This document shows, one piece after another, positions 34,301 through 45,490 of a DNA stretch of 64,000 nt. The position numbers and the translations under genes were made by a program. Source of the stretch: Sclerodactyla briareus (Eukaryota; Echinodermata; Holothuroidea; Dendrochirotida; Sclerodactylidae). Below the pieces are notes generated by a model. That model did not search any database, was not told where the DNA came from, and saw only the letters and a program-made list of their open reading frames with translations. The stretch's first letter is position 1; every line of letters begins with the position of its first letter. The DNA lies in assembly GCA_026419785.1 (NCBI GenBank), contig JAODTK010003076.1:242013-306012 (forward strand), given 5' to 3'.

Positions 34301-35640
34301 TGGCAAATAAAAATCACTGGTCTCGAGGATTTACGGTTGGAATTTTTTTAAAGTTTTTGGGGGAATGATATGGGTGATTTTGTTTACAGGGCTGCTAATG
34401 AGTGCATAGAAAGACATTTACTTACATGTCCGGGGGTCATTATACTTGTCCCGAAACCGAATAAAGATAGACGTTTCTTGAAAAACTGGACACCGATCAC
34501 TTTACTCCCTGTGGTTTATAAATAATTCAAGTGTCTTGCGAAATAGTTTGAAAAAGATGTGGAAAGGTAATTAACTTTGATCAGAAAGGGTTTCTACGTG
34601 GGAATTCATGGCGAGATACGTTTAATTTATGATTTGAGGTTTTATACGAGCAAAAAATATTCCAGGACAGTGTTTGTCAGTAGACTTCGAGAAAGCTTGA
34701 CTCTCTTGATCGGTCATTTAGTTGGAAGGTGAGGCCGTTTTAATTTTGGTTCATTCATTCATCAAAGGATTAAGGTTGTTGTTTGATAAAACAGTGTTGG
34801 TGTGTGCGATCCAATGGACTCTATTGATCGGTCCATTTCTTTGGAATGTTGATGGCCGCTTTTAATTTTGGTTCTCATTCATCACTGGATTACAGTTGTT
34901 GTTTGATAACAGGGCGTGTGGGCAGATCATGGGCCACTTCTTGTATGTTCTTTTTGAAATTCATGTGGGGGTGCCGACAAGGAGGATCCATTGTCACCGG
35001 ATATTTATTCTTTGTGCTGAAGTGCTTGCTTGCCTAATTCGTAGTAATCAGTTAATTTGTCGGTTGTGTATGTGGTGGTCAGTTACGTCAGTATGCAGAT
35101 GAGGACTGTTCTGATATGGATTGGCCTCGGAGCGGTCTTTGAGGAAGTCTTTGGAAAAAGCTTGATTACTTCATTCCTCTCTGAGGCCTAAAAGTTAATA
35201 GAGAGAAGACAATGCTGTTTGGATAGGCAGTAAGAGAAAAGTCAACAAATTTTACCTGATTTGAATTAAATTGGCGTTAGAGATGATTTTGTAATCCTTG
35301 GAATAATATTAATAGTGATTTGAGTGATGGTCAGCCTTAACTACAGTAGGCACTTTCTGGACTTTATCACAGGATCATAACACTTGGTCAAAACGGCAAA
35401 TGTCTGCTCTGGGAAGGTTAAATATTGAAATCATTAATATTATCCAAAATACGTATTATGTAACCTCTTCCCAAATCCAGGCGGCAACGTTTGTTACCGA
35501 GTTACAAAGGAAATTATTCCAATTTATTTGGGGGATAATAAACCGGATAAGGTAAAGCGGAATCAACTGTGTATTATTATGAGAATGGGGGCATTAGAAT
35601 GGTGGATGCCCCCCCCCCCCCCCCCCGGTTGTTTTATGAG
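30836..35640 (+). repeat. Direct tandem duplication of ~2.3-2.4 kb inside the LINE
   Basis: Matched landmarks are ACACCCCGGGTTTCT (30888 and 33226), GGAAGGAGTGTTTACTGTT (30942 and 33272), GATAGACGTTTCTTGAAAAACTGG (32109 and 34464), GTAGACTTCGAGAA (about 32332 and 34681) and GGGGGCATTAGAATGGTGGATG (33119 and 35587). The offset grows from about 2335 to 2468 bp, part of which is a further ~115-bp duplication in copy 2. The junction lies at about 33165-33176, where GCAATTAAAGGTA meets TGTTACTAGG. This could be a true tandem duplication or an assembly loop from noisy reads. Confidence 0.9.
31985..33165 (+). pseudogene. L1/Tx1 ORF2, reverse transcriptase, first copy
   Basis: Blocks in order are PNKDRRFLKNWRPITLLPVVYK (about 32100-32165), DQ-GF (near 32224), NIPGLLLSVDFEKA (about 32310-32350), MGCRQGDP (about 32495-32518), the intact active site YADDTVLI (32623-32646) and a GLKVN-like block (about 32708). 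A LGRLHIVKSFILSK and LQRKLFHFIWDN segment (32938-33073) is typical of L1-group enzymes beyond the catalytic core. Frame is lost several times between the blocks. The copy then runs into a second, upstream part of the same element at about 33170. Confidence 0.88.
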
Positions 35641-36620
35641 CCAATTAAGGGTGTCTTGGTTCCGTAGGCTTTATACCTTAAAATTAATGGAGATAGAGAT
35701 TGTTATGTTATTTAGATTGTATTGGCAGTGTAGGTAATAGTTTTAAGAAAAGTTGCAGTCAGATAGAAGATTTCATAAGGATGAAATATATTAATCCGTT
35801 TGGCGTGATGTATTTCTTGCTTGGATTAACTTAACAATTTATATGTCATGTATAAGAGGTTGACTTCTTAAGTCAAAGTATTTGGAATAATGATTATTTT
35901 TAAATGGTGGACAACTGATAAATATTCACACTCTCCAAAACAAGGGTTTTACTTTGTTAAAGATTTTATAAACGGATAAATGGTCATTCATGATTATGTG
36001 TCTCTCTGTTCAAATCGTAAATTGAGATGTAAATTCCTTTCTTATCTGGGTTTACGAAGAGCCAGTACTGTCTCAAATATTATATTTAAGTGGCGGCAGC
36101 CATGCATTAATCCCACCAATTTAGTGCGGTATGGTTGAATTCAAAAAAGGATGCCGGTGTTCTATTGACCTCTGATAAAAGGAAAAGTTAATTCTAAAGA
36201 ATGTAAGAGGATTAGTTGGGGTGCAGTCGTAGAGAGATGTGATGGAAACGAGTGGATTTGTTATAATCAAGCACCCTTTCGTTTTTTTACGTTGTGTGTG
36301 AGACTAAATGGTTCAATATAAAATATTAACAAGTTTAGGGACCAAATATTATTTTGAAGAAAATGGGGGTTGAGGATAACGACTTATGTAAATTTTGCAA
36401 TCAGGAAAGAGAAACTGTTTTTCATTTATTAGCAAGTGTCCGGTTGTGAGGAAACTTCTTCAAAAACTTATCAACTTGGTTTGAAACAGGAAACGGTAGA
36501 GGTGCAGTTTACCATCAGATATTTATGTGGTTTATCGGTGCCATGCCAGTATGGATATCGAGGGCGCAATTTCATCACTGTCATTTTTACGTACATGTCT
36601 ATAAATGAGGCTAAAGTGTG
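33177..36620 (+). pseudogene. L1/Tx1 ORF2, second copy and C-terminus
   Basis: This stretch repeats the endonuclease tail (from about 33177) and reverse transcriptase: PNKDRRFLKNW-PITLLPVVYK (about 34455-34520), DFEKA (34684), GCRQGG (about 34973; the D of GCRQGD is missing) and YADE (about 35092). It then continues into the only copy of the C-terminal region. A poly-C run (35609-35626) interrupts a sequence that copy 1 reads without it. The C-terminal LCKFCNQERETVFHLL block (36383-36430) holds the CxxC and H of the CCHC-like element found at the end of L1-type ORF2 proteins. An in-copy duplication lies at about 34690-34915. Confidence 0.82.
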
Positions 36621-36818
36621 ATTCCTACACTAGTTTCATTGTTGTTAGAATGAAGGAGTATTGGTAGTGGAGAAAATATGCCCGAGTGGATGTTAGTAAA
36701 AACCAGAGACAGGACCAGGGATGGGGTATTGGTTACCACTAATTGCTTAAGCCATGATGTTTAATGTTAGATGAGTTGTGGTGGTTTTTGTTCATGCTAG
36801 GTTTTTTTTGTGGCAGTA

Positions 36819-36852
36819 AATAAATATATAATATGTGTTTAAAAAAATAAAA
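36819..36852 (+). terminator. Polyadenylation signal and poly(A) end of the LINE
   Basis: AATAAA occurs at 36819-36824 and again at 36846-36851 within an A-rich run, directly after the 3' UTR. This sets the 3' boundary of the element and fits L1-group LINEs, which end in poly(A). Confidence 0.7.
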
Positions 36853-37599
36853 GACTCATGCGCCGGGCTGACACATTCGTTGTTCACCAGGAGGGTGATT
36901 CGTCAAAGAGATAGTGCTCTCCCATGTATGCGTAGGAATGATGGGTCAGGACTTCACAGAGAAAAATATGACATCACAGCAATCAGCTGAATGCTTGATC
37001 CAACAGTTAATTGCGATCTAGGTGATAGGTTCTAGGTTTTCTGAACCTTTTTCTAATTTGTGCTTCCTAAAATATCTTTCCACAGTTGTTGGCACAGTCT
37101 GTGGCAAAACACCGGACTGTATTGACGTGAAAAATTTCACGGATGTTATTTGGTACACCGGTTATCCCATCAACCCACACCTGTTCGTATAGGCTGCTGG
37201 TGCGCAATTATATTCTCCATACCCCCAAGTTTGTTAAAGCCCAGCACACTGCCAACTTTAACTAAGCTGCTGAATGATATTTCATTAATTGCATACTCGT
37301 ATGACTTGCCCGTGCGTAGGAGTCGCACTGCTTCAAAATTGAATAGGTGCTGTTTAGAGTTTAACACCACAAACTTGGGACATTCATAATAGTGCCGTTG
37401 GCATTTTATAAGGATCAGTCAGAAGTTACATTCTCGGAATGACAGCCAGGAAAAAACGATTGCGATACTCAAACACCTTACGAGCAGATATTTTCACTCT
37501 TTCAGTAACTCTCCCCTCTATAAGGTTGACAGGGACATACCAGAATGGGTGAAACAGAAACAGAGGTGAGAGGTCAAAATAGTCAATTTCCTGTTCATA
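36853..37599. other. Unassigned DNA
   Basis: Overlapping frames at 37150-37389 (plus, 79 codons) and 37170-37370 (minus, 66 codons) show no known motif. Nothing else is supported. Confidence 0.4.
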
Positions 37600-38450
37600 G
37601 TCTTACAATGAGATTGTGTCACTGAATCAGCAATGGCTGACTATGAAAAAAATGAAACTGAATGACTCAAAGACCGATGTCATTGTCATTAGCCAAATTT
37701 GACTATGACTGCCTAAAAATCCTGACATTACCATCTGCTTACGGGCCGTTGTTGTGGTCGCAATCTTGCCAGGAATATTGGTGTCATCATTCGAAATTGT
37801 TCACTTTAGGCAACACATTGTGCAGTGCTGTGCCATTCACTTCCTTCTGCGGAAAATTGGCCGAATCAGAAAAGGTTCTTTCCAATGAAAGCCTGCTCCC
37901 AACCATTGTTCATGCAGTTGTGACATCGAAGCTTGATCATTGTAATACACTTGTGTAAGGACTACGATGTTTCATTTTACAAGGTTCTAATGGCTCAGAA
38001 GGCTGCAGATAGAATGGTAACTCATACGAAAAAAATCACATCAAATCACTCCATTCTGCAACAGTTACAATGGTTACCAGTGATTATTCGAAATGAATTC
38101 AAGCTCCGGCTAATGTTTATAAAACCGAATGGTCGAGCTAATGCAGTACTTATACAGTTGATTCACACCTTTATTCTGCTTCCCGTTCACTTTGATCTTC
38201 AAGCAAGGGCATTCTAGCGGTACCTAAAGAGAAGCTTGCAACTTCGGGCCGCGTTCATTTCATGTAGCAGTCCTTGAACCTCAGTTGGATATCAAATCAT
38301 CGCCAAATGTCAGCACTTTAAGAGAAGACTAAAAGCCCATATGTTCTTGAGAGATTTCCAATTGGACTCTCGCAGATTGAGCCATTGTGTTACACTTTGG
38401 ATATTAGGGGCGCGATACAAGTTTTTTTTATGATTAATTGATTGATCGTC
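37600..38450 (+). mobile_element. 5'-truncated LINE fragment (L2/Nimb-like), ORF2 C-terminal part
   Basis: The frame at 37662-37958 contains HAVVTSKLDHCNTLV, the thumb-region hallmark (SRLDYCNSLLYG type) of L2/Nimb/I-like reverse transcriptases. After a frame change, matches follow to the usual pattern LQWLPV-IR-EFKL (about 38065-38109), then FDLQARAF-like and LAVPKEKLAT (about 38215-38245) and RRLKAHMFLRDF (about 38322-38355). The 3' end carries ATTAATTGATTGATCG (about 38431-38447), a short tandem tail typical of this group. The catalytic core is absent, so this is an ordinary 5'-truncated copy. The clade is uncertain. Confidence 0.82.
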
Positions 38451-39345
38451 AGTGTAATCAGTGCATCAGCACAGATATCACATTCTCTAGGCAAAATTGA
38501 AATTATTATTAAACATCATCCCAGAAGACACCTAAAAGGTACCCATATAATGCATCAAAATTAACTGTAAAATTTTGATTTGGCACATGTCAAACTTCCT
38601 ACTTAGTTTTTAAGAATGACATGACCTGCACTGCCTTTTAATATGAGTGACTTATTTAGATACATGAAGCATAACCCCCCACCCCAAAACAGGGAAAGGA
38701 ACACACAACCCAAACAATTGTGAGGAGTATGCCTATATACCTAGCTATGCTCATGTTTCTTGGAGTCCACACTAACAACTGGGTGGGGGAGGGGGGAAAT
38801 GAGTGCAGGTGCCTTGACCACCAGAAAATACACATATCACGCAGGGATTCAGACTCACAATCACTGTTTACCCAGACTTACCTTAGATGAGGACGCAGGC
38901 CCAGTCACAACTAGAGGAGGTGACTTGCCTGGCCCATGCATCCATCGATTGGTAATGCTCTAGATGAAGTCAGATGACCTCGGTTTCAGCGGACCGACGG
39001 CAGATGCTGGGGTGAAAGCTCTTCTGCCCACTCCTCCCTGGGGGTCCCCCAATAGAGGATGTCTCCAGAGTGAAGGCTCATTGAAAGGAAAATGTAGCCG
39101 TAAGAATGAGCTGCCATAAACAATCCACCCCCCCCAACCATGGATGAGTGTGTTTGATTATATTACAGTATACTGAGCAAAGTTGCATAGTGACTCAACT
39201 GAATTCATAATACATGTTTTAACGCCTGTTTCCGTAAATTGGGATATCTACCTATGTTACAGGCAAGATTGTTACCTAGGCCAAGGTTCCCAATCTCTAG
39301 TAAATCTCTCCAGATAACCTGTCCCAGGACTTCTAGCTAGCAGTG
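38451..39345. other. Unassigned DNA
   Basis: No frame above 67 codons and no recognised repeat. A G-rich stretch lies near 38780-38800 and a C run near 39127. Confidence 0.4.
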
Positions 39346-39352
39346 GTTTGTC

Positions 39353-39370
39353 GTCGAGGCCGGCCTCGAC
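39353..39370. repeat. Perfect 18-bp GC palindrome in a short CpG-rich patch
   Basis: GTCGAGGCCGGCCTCGAC is its own reverse complement. It sits in a CpG-dense patch (about 39350-39480) with further CGGCCTCG and CGGCCGCCTCGAC motifs, against an AT-rich background. No gene was found beside it. Confidence 0.8.
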
Positions 39371-39539
39371 GGCCGAATATGCATGGCCCGGCCCGGGCCT
39401 CGGCCTCGTTTTGGAGTGAGGCCGCCATACATACAGTGTACAAACTCACGAAATGTGTCCGGCCTTTTCGGCCGCCTCGACTACCCCCTGTAGCTCGGTC
39501 CGAGTACGGACTCTAGACCAGTTACTCTTCAAATATCAC

Positions 39540-40915
39540 AACAAAGTTGTTGTCATCCATTCTATCAAGGACGGCCACTATCAGTGGGTTAGAGAAGACA
39601 TGCATTGGCAACATGTTCAACCGAAAGCCAAAAGGCCTTAGTGATTCCTTGACTGCCTTATGACCTTTCATTCAAAGTATGTTAACTCAGAATACCAAGT
39701 CATGGTCATCAGGGCGGATGGACCAATAGTGAGGGTCAGGTGCACTTAATGCCTCTGGCCAGACGATATCATTTCACTGTTAACAGCATTTCAGACATTG
39801 ACTCTCAGTATCTTGACCTCAGATGACATTTGACCCAGACACCAAACTCGATATAAGGATCATGGTACTTGTATGGGAAGGAACCCACATCTGAGAGTCA
39901 TCCATTCAGGGGGGGTCGAGTATTGTGTTAACAAGCTAAAACCTGCCAAACATAAACTTTTTAACATTGTTCCCCAAAACACACCAAAAAACAATAGGGT
40001 TCTTATAATCCCCATAAGAAAGCGGTACACCAAATTTCAGCTTGATGGACAGAGCCATTATCGAACCTGTTATGTTCACAAGGTTTTCAGACTCTGACCT
40101 TCGTTGACCTCAGTGGACCTTGGACCTGAATGCAAAAAACAATAGGGTATGTACAATTTAAAGAACCCACAGTATATGAGATGAGCCATCCAGGTGGGTC
40201 GAGTTATGTGACACAAGCCGAAATAGGCCAAAATACCAATTTTCACTAATCTTCAATTTCTTCACCAGGACAATGCCCCAGTCTCTACCAAAAACAATGG
40301 GAATCGAACCCCCATAAGGGAGATGCACACCCAACTTTAAGCTTGATTGGCCAAGCATTGGGACGTCTAACATGTTTACAAGATTTTCAGACTTAGACCT
40401 ATGTTGCATCAGATGACCTTTGACCTGGACCCCAAACAATAGGTTCATTTACTCAATATGAGGAACACCAACGAACAAGTATGGCTGTAATCATCAGGTG
40501 GGGTCAGTTACACATGTTCACGAGGCAAAATTGGCCAAATATTTTTTTTTTTCCGATTTCTCATTTTGTGTAACCAAAAATGACCCCCAACCTCTGCGTA
40601 GAGTTCTTGTACGCCACAGATGAAAGCTGCACACTAAAATACAGCTCTTGATGGACCACAAGCTTCGGGACCTTATATGTGCACAAGGTTGTTCAAATTT
40701 GACTTCAGTTGACCTCAGATGACCTTGTGACCTAGTCACCTAAACCCCCAAACACAAAAAGGGTCTGTTCTCATGGGAACCCACATACCAAGTAGGAACT
40801 TTACGTATCCAGGTGGGGGTTATTGATGTTCACAAGCCAGCGTACACACCACACACACACACGGTGTGACTGCATGGATCCGTGACTCTGTCACGGAATA
40901 CAAGGCGATCGCCCA
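39540..40915 (+). mobile_element. Second composite repeat element: partial module, ~4 units of the 318-bp type, (CA)n, hairpin
   Basis: The left part carries AAAGCCAAAAGGCCTTAGTG, then ATTCCTTGAC (39625-39655), matching the end of the head module at about 19420-19460. TTCAGAC(A/T)TTGAC or TTTTCAGACT blocks near 39790, 40083, 40383 and 40688 mark about four diverged units, each with TGACCTCAG-like repeats and AATAGGGTT-like blocks. Then come (CA)n (40838-40861), the hairpin CCGTGAC-TCT-GTCACGG (40878-40894) and GGAATACAAGGCGATCGCC. It has the same plan as the element at 19.3-23.2 kb with fewer units. Confidence 0.78.
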
Positions 40916-43900
40916 AAAAAAAGTGGTCTCGCTGGTCTGTTGCGCGATCAGTGTTTCTATGAATCCACTACACTACACACATCACACCATAGTTCAAAGC
41001 ATGAACATCGTTCATGTCAAACTAACATCACATGATTTTCCCATATAACAAATAAAAAAATACATAAACACTTCTAAAATCTGACCAAATTACAAGACGT
41101 TTGACTCTTGTTACAAAAGTCCCTGAATTGCTTTTTCTTCTTAATGCCACCCCCCCCCACTCTTCTCTCCAAAATACCAATTTGGAATAAAGTTTTATCG
41201 CTCAGTCAACTCACTTCTCGGACCCAAAATCCAACTTGATATGTTCTAAATCCCTTAGCAGGCCCGGGCTCTTGCCGTTTAAAATCATTTTCTTCATTAT
41301 CATTGCCTTCAATGTTTCCAAGACAGCCAGGGAAATTGCCACCCCCCCCATCCTCTGCAAGCAACCAAGGACACTCCCCCGCATCCCCCACACGACCAAC
41401 CAACTATCCCACGCAGCAGTCAGGATGCCCCACCAAAAGTCTTAGGAACGCACATTTGTCCTCAGTTCCCAGGCAGGAGAGAGGAAAGGAAAAAGGTTAA
41501 AGTAATTTTGAATGTCTACTCAACCTAATCAAATTGGTTGGTGTGGTAAGAGAGGGTTTGCTTGTTGGTGGGCAGCTTGGTATAACAGCGCAATTGTCAC
41601 AGGAAGCGATGGTTACTCGTCCCTCAATGCTTTATTCTAACAAGAAGCTATTATATGATGGAAATTCAATCAAATTCATGAACATCAAACAAATCAGAAT
41701 CAGAAATGTAAATGGACCATACAGAGTTGGCGAAATTCTTACAAGTTGGAAATTGGAATATATTATGTAAATTAGGCACATACAATGTACCTCTACTGAC
41801 CCAGCTGTACATTTAAATTGATCAGGATCAATGGTGTGCGACAACATCTACCGAATTTTGTGGGAATCCAACACACTGTCACTATGCCAAAATGTCACAT
41901 AACTTGACCTCCAGTAACCCCGACATCACTTTTAAATTTTCGGGAACCATGGAGAGACCACATCCAACCAGTTCAGTGGATGAAAAAATCCAACAAACTT
42001 GAAAAATGGGCATAAATTATGCCAAAGTTAGACCACTTAATTAGAATATTTCGGCTGAAATCGAACAAGTTCATCTACCTGTCATCGGGGTCCTACATGC
42101 CAAACGACATTCACGGTAGCAACATATGGTTCTTCGGTAATCTTGCTGAACGAGCTTGAACCAGATAAATTACATAAAATGAAGCTATACCCAACGTATT
42201 TAATGACTTGTTGCTACCAAAATCTTATCAGATTATGTACCAACAACCCCGGGTGTGTCTTGCTACAAACAAAATTTTGTCTTCACTAACGCCTCACGGT
42301 TTTGTGAGAAATCATGCTGCGAGAAAGTGGACATATACCCCACACACACAACGCCAAAGTACACTAAGTCTCTCCTGAATTTCATTCAGCAAGACAAAAA
42401 AGTAGGGGGCAGCATGCATCAAACGCAAATGGACTATCATGAGTTCCAATCACCAGAGAGAATTTATCTTTGGACGACACGGCAAGAGATTCAACAATTT
42501 GGGTCATGCAAATTCACCACCAAACATTCTTGTCACCATGTACGGGAAATGGAACACGAAGTACACAGGCAGGGGATTCAAACCAGTTACAGAAACATCA
42601 AAATCCAGTGGGGGCATAATTGTTTCTCCCCCAAAATAAGATACAATTGACTGATTAATTGTTTTCACGCATCACATAGATGGTCCGGGCTTTAGGTAAT
42701 TTCATCGCTCTAGTCAAGCAAAATAAAAGTGAATGGCCAACTCAAAAAGAAAATGTCCAGGCTGTAATTGTAGAGGCATGATTGATAGCCAGAGCCCGGG
42801 GGAGAATCGCGTTTTTTAAAATGGTAAATATTCTGTGTGACAATTCGAACAAAATTCTGTGTTTTTCGCGCATCGCAAAAGACATCGTTTTCCGTGCAAT
42901 TCGGCCATTTACCTGTTCCGCGAAAAAAGTCAGGCCAACCGATGCGGCGTTAAAAAAACTAACCTTGAATTCCACTACAAAGTCTTATCAAACTAGATCC
43001 CTCCTCCATGTCAATATACAGAAACATTATACTGGTATCAATATGGACTATTTTTCTCGTCTTCCAAGAGCCACGTTGCACGGCATGACCCGCAAAGTAT
43101 ACACCAACCCAATGGGGTCTAAAAAGGGCAAAGAACGGCCCATCTCACCCTAGGCGCAATGATCGTACAGGATTGGCCGAGCCGATCATCTAAGTAACGG
43201 CACGTAGTTATCCACTGCAGGGATGCACCGTGCCACCAGAACAATAGAAACAGTACATGGGTGGTCACAAATACCACACCGGAATAGCTGTCAACTATGC
43301 GCCGACTAATCATAATTGGTCTAAACATCGCTCTCTCGCGTATTGCGTCAAAGGGGATAAAATTGAGGGCACGGCACTTAACCCCATAGACTTAACAAGT
43401 GTAAGTGTCAGCTGTAGCGGAGTGAATTAAATTAATTCCGCCACGTGGCTCTCAAACTTTGCCACAGTGAGACATAGGGCTAGCACACGTGCTGCCTCAT
43501 GGTCATTGGACAGCCGAAGTTCACGCCAATGTAGCATTCTTGGAAGGAGAAGTAAACGGGGTTTTCTTCGTGAATACCGGGATCCAGAGTTGCCACAATT
43601 TAAATAATAATATACTATCAAAGGATTTTTTGTTGGTGCGTGCCATCAAAACTTACATGCAAAATAAACGATCATTTCACAAAGGGAATTGAGATTTAAA
43701 GGAAACGGAGACTGCAATTATGTCCTCCGGAATTCTAGTGCTGGCCTAGCCAAGCGCCCATTGCTGTGCAGTCGATTGATGTGAACGTTGAATGAAACAA
43801 AGACATTGTATTCACTATCAGTAGAAGGTACCATGTAAAAGATTCTCGTGTTGCATGAAGTGTTTAATTTGTCTATAGCCCGGGTGATCGATTCGCTATA

Positions 43901-44394
43901 GCCTTAGCATAGCTATGTCTATACTCGCATTTGAAAGTCGTGGGTACTCAAAAACCACTAGTCGTTGGAATAGCGACCTAGGATAGGCTAGTTACTTTCC
44001 CCTGACGGCCAGTAAAAAAAAAATAATTAGTTATAGTCCTAAATTTTCAACAATTTTGGGAGTGAGGTGGGCCTTTTTTTGTTCTTTTTCTTTTTTGGAG
44101 GACTCGCCCGACGAGCTTCTAATCCGCAAATCAACTGTTTGTCTTCTTTAGTTACGGGGACAACAGCATGTTGCCAAACAAGTTCAGAGCTTCGAAATGG
44201 AGGTCTTGAAACAAAAAGAAAATTTGCAATTCATTGGCACCGTGTCATACTGATCCTACAAAAATTGGCATAGCACATGCAATGCAATTTTTTTTTGTAT
44301 AGCACTTCTGCAATATGCATAGCAATTTTTATTTTATAAACACTTTTTAATGGATTTTTGGCAAGAGAAGAGAAGTATGAACACTGACTATTTA
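40916..44394. other. Unassigned DNA with a possible dispersed repeat
   Basis: About 41640-42150 has an AT-rich style with phrases such as TACCGAATTTTGTGGGAATCC that recall segments near 26.8 and 45.2 kb. I read it as a diverged dispersed repeat without clear edges. Frames of 131 codons (42255-42650) and 123 codons (42782-43153) lack firm motifs. A 66-codon frame (42439-42639) ends in a TGRGFKPV-like stretch that faintly recalls CUB domains. No donor or acceptor sites bracket it well. Confidence 0.4.
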
Positions 44395-44453
44395 TCATGG
44401 GTAATGCGGGACATAATGGTCATTTGATTATGCATAAATGCCGTTACCCATGA
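44395..44453. repeat. Nested hairpin, ~59 bp
   Basis: The outer arms TCATGGGTAATGCGG (44395-44409) and CCGTTACCCATGA (44441-44453) pair nearly perfectly. Inside them CATAAT (44412-44417) pairs with ATTATG (44426-44432 region). The two-level stem is stronger than expected for a random stretch of this size. No flanking gene or terminator context is visible. Confidence 0.65.
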
Positions 44454-45105
44454 ATGACACTAGCATCACAGCCATGTACTGTAGTAGGTTACGATGTACG
44501 TATGGCCTGCCAGAGACTGTATGAGTTTGTGAGAAGGGGGGAAATGATGCCAGCTGAGGGTTATAAAAAAAAAAAGCTAAAGGCGGGCACTTGGGCTATA
44601 TATGCCCCTAGAAATGTAGGGTAGCTATCGAGAATGCGGCCATGCCAAGCTAGTGCGATCTTGATTGAGTGCAAACACAAAGATAGGCTGACCATGTTTA
44701 GAGTCTATCAGACACTAGGGGTACAGTCTGTCACAGCAAAGTTGGCAGTTGGTTAGCTTAATTTATTGTGCAATCGGATGAACCAGGGTCCTCCCAAAAT
44801 AATATCTTGTCACTCTGGTTGCTAGATTAGAGAAAAAAAGCCCCTGCCCTCAAACGCATTTTCGCAGGTGCACTCTGGGGCATGCTTCAATGCTACTCTG
44901 GAAGGACTGCAGACAGGTCAGTGTGGATTAAGGAGCGCTTATTACATGAGACCCAGTACCCAGATCCTATTGCTCAACTGAGACATGTGTAGGCGGGTAC
45001 CCCGCCCACGTGTATATCCCGCTTTTGAGCAATCATTGGGAAGAAGTATCTAAAACCCCATAAAGACATCCTTCTGGTTGGAAACTAAGGTAGGTTCCAT
45101 CACCA
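44454..45105. other. Unassigned DNA
   Basis: No frame of note. An A run at 44565-44574 and ordinary AT-rich sequence. Confidence 0.4.
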
Positions 45106-45109
45106 CGTT

Positions 45110-45490
45110 TGGTGTAATTATGCGGAGGTTACAAAAAAGTCATAAATTATGCAAATTTGACCCACATGACCTTTAACTTTGTCATGAACAAATGTCGCCC
45201 CCATCCACCAAGTTTCTTCGGATTGATAAGTTTGAAATGCATAAAGTATGCAAATTTTACCCACGGTGGCTTTGAAAAGACCTCCACATTTTTTCGGGAT
45301 CAACTATCGTCCCCACCCCCCAGTTTGGTTCAATCTGACTACTTGAAAATTTCACGTAAATTTGCAATTAGAACCCCCAGCATTGCAGTGATTCGCCGTT
45401 CAACTTATCCGAGATTTCACCAGGCGTACATGTGTACCAAGTTTCTGCTCAATCGGATAAAGGCGTTAAGAGGTATTGCCCACGCCTAAA
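45110..45490 (+). repeat. Likely dispersed repeat with two internal sub-copies
   Basis: CATAAATTATGCAAATTTGACCCAC (about 45140) and CATAAAGTATGCAAATTTTACCCAC (about 45240) are near-copies 100 bp apart. Both are followed by ATGACC or GTGGC, then a CCCCC(A/C)CC(A/C)CCAAGTTT or CAGTTTGG block. A third, weaker block (ACCAAGTTTCTGCTCAATCGGAT) closes the stretch. It is read as short tandem sub-repeats of a dispersed non-coding element. The 110-codon frame over it is a by-product. Confidence 0.55.

Larger units (their letters stand above)
30200..36852 (+). mobile_element. L1/Tx1-like LINE with internal tandem duplication
   Basis: An AT-rich plus-strand element with a T-rich leader (about 30200-30530), an AP-type endonuclease, a reverse transcriptase, a C-terminal CCHC-like segment (about 36380-36450) and a 3' end with AATAAA and poly(A) (36819-36852). 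Sequence blocks NWRPITLLPVVYK, DFEKA, GCRQGDP and YADDTVLI, and the poly(A) end, fit the L1/Tx1 group rather than CR1. Bases from about 30836 to 33168 appear a second time from about 33175 to 35640, after which the 3' part follows once. ORF1 was not recognised. Both central copies are broken repeatedly, mostly by one-base indels. Confidence 0.88.
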
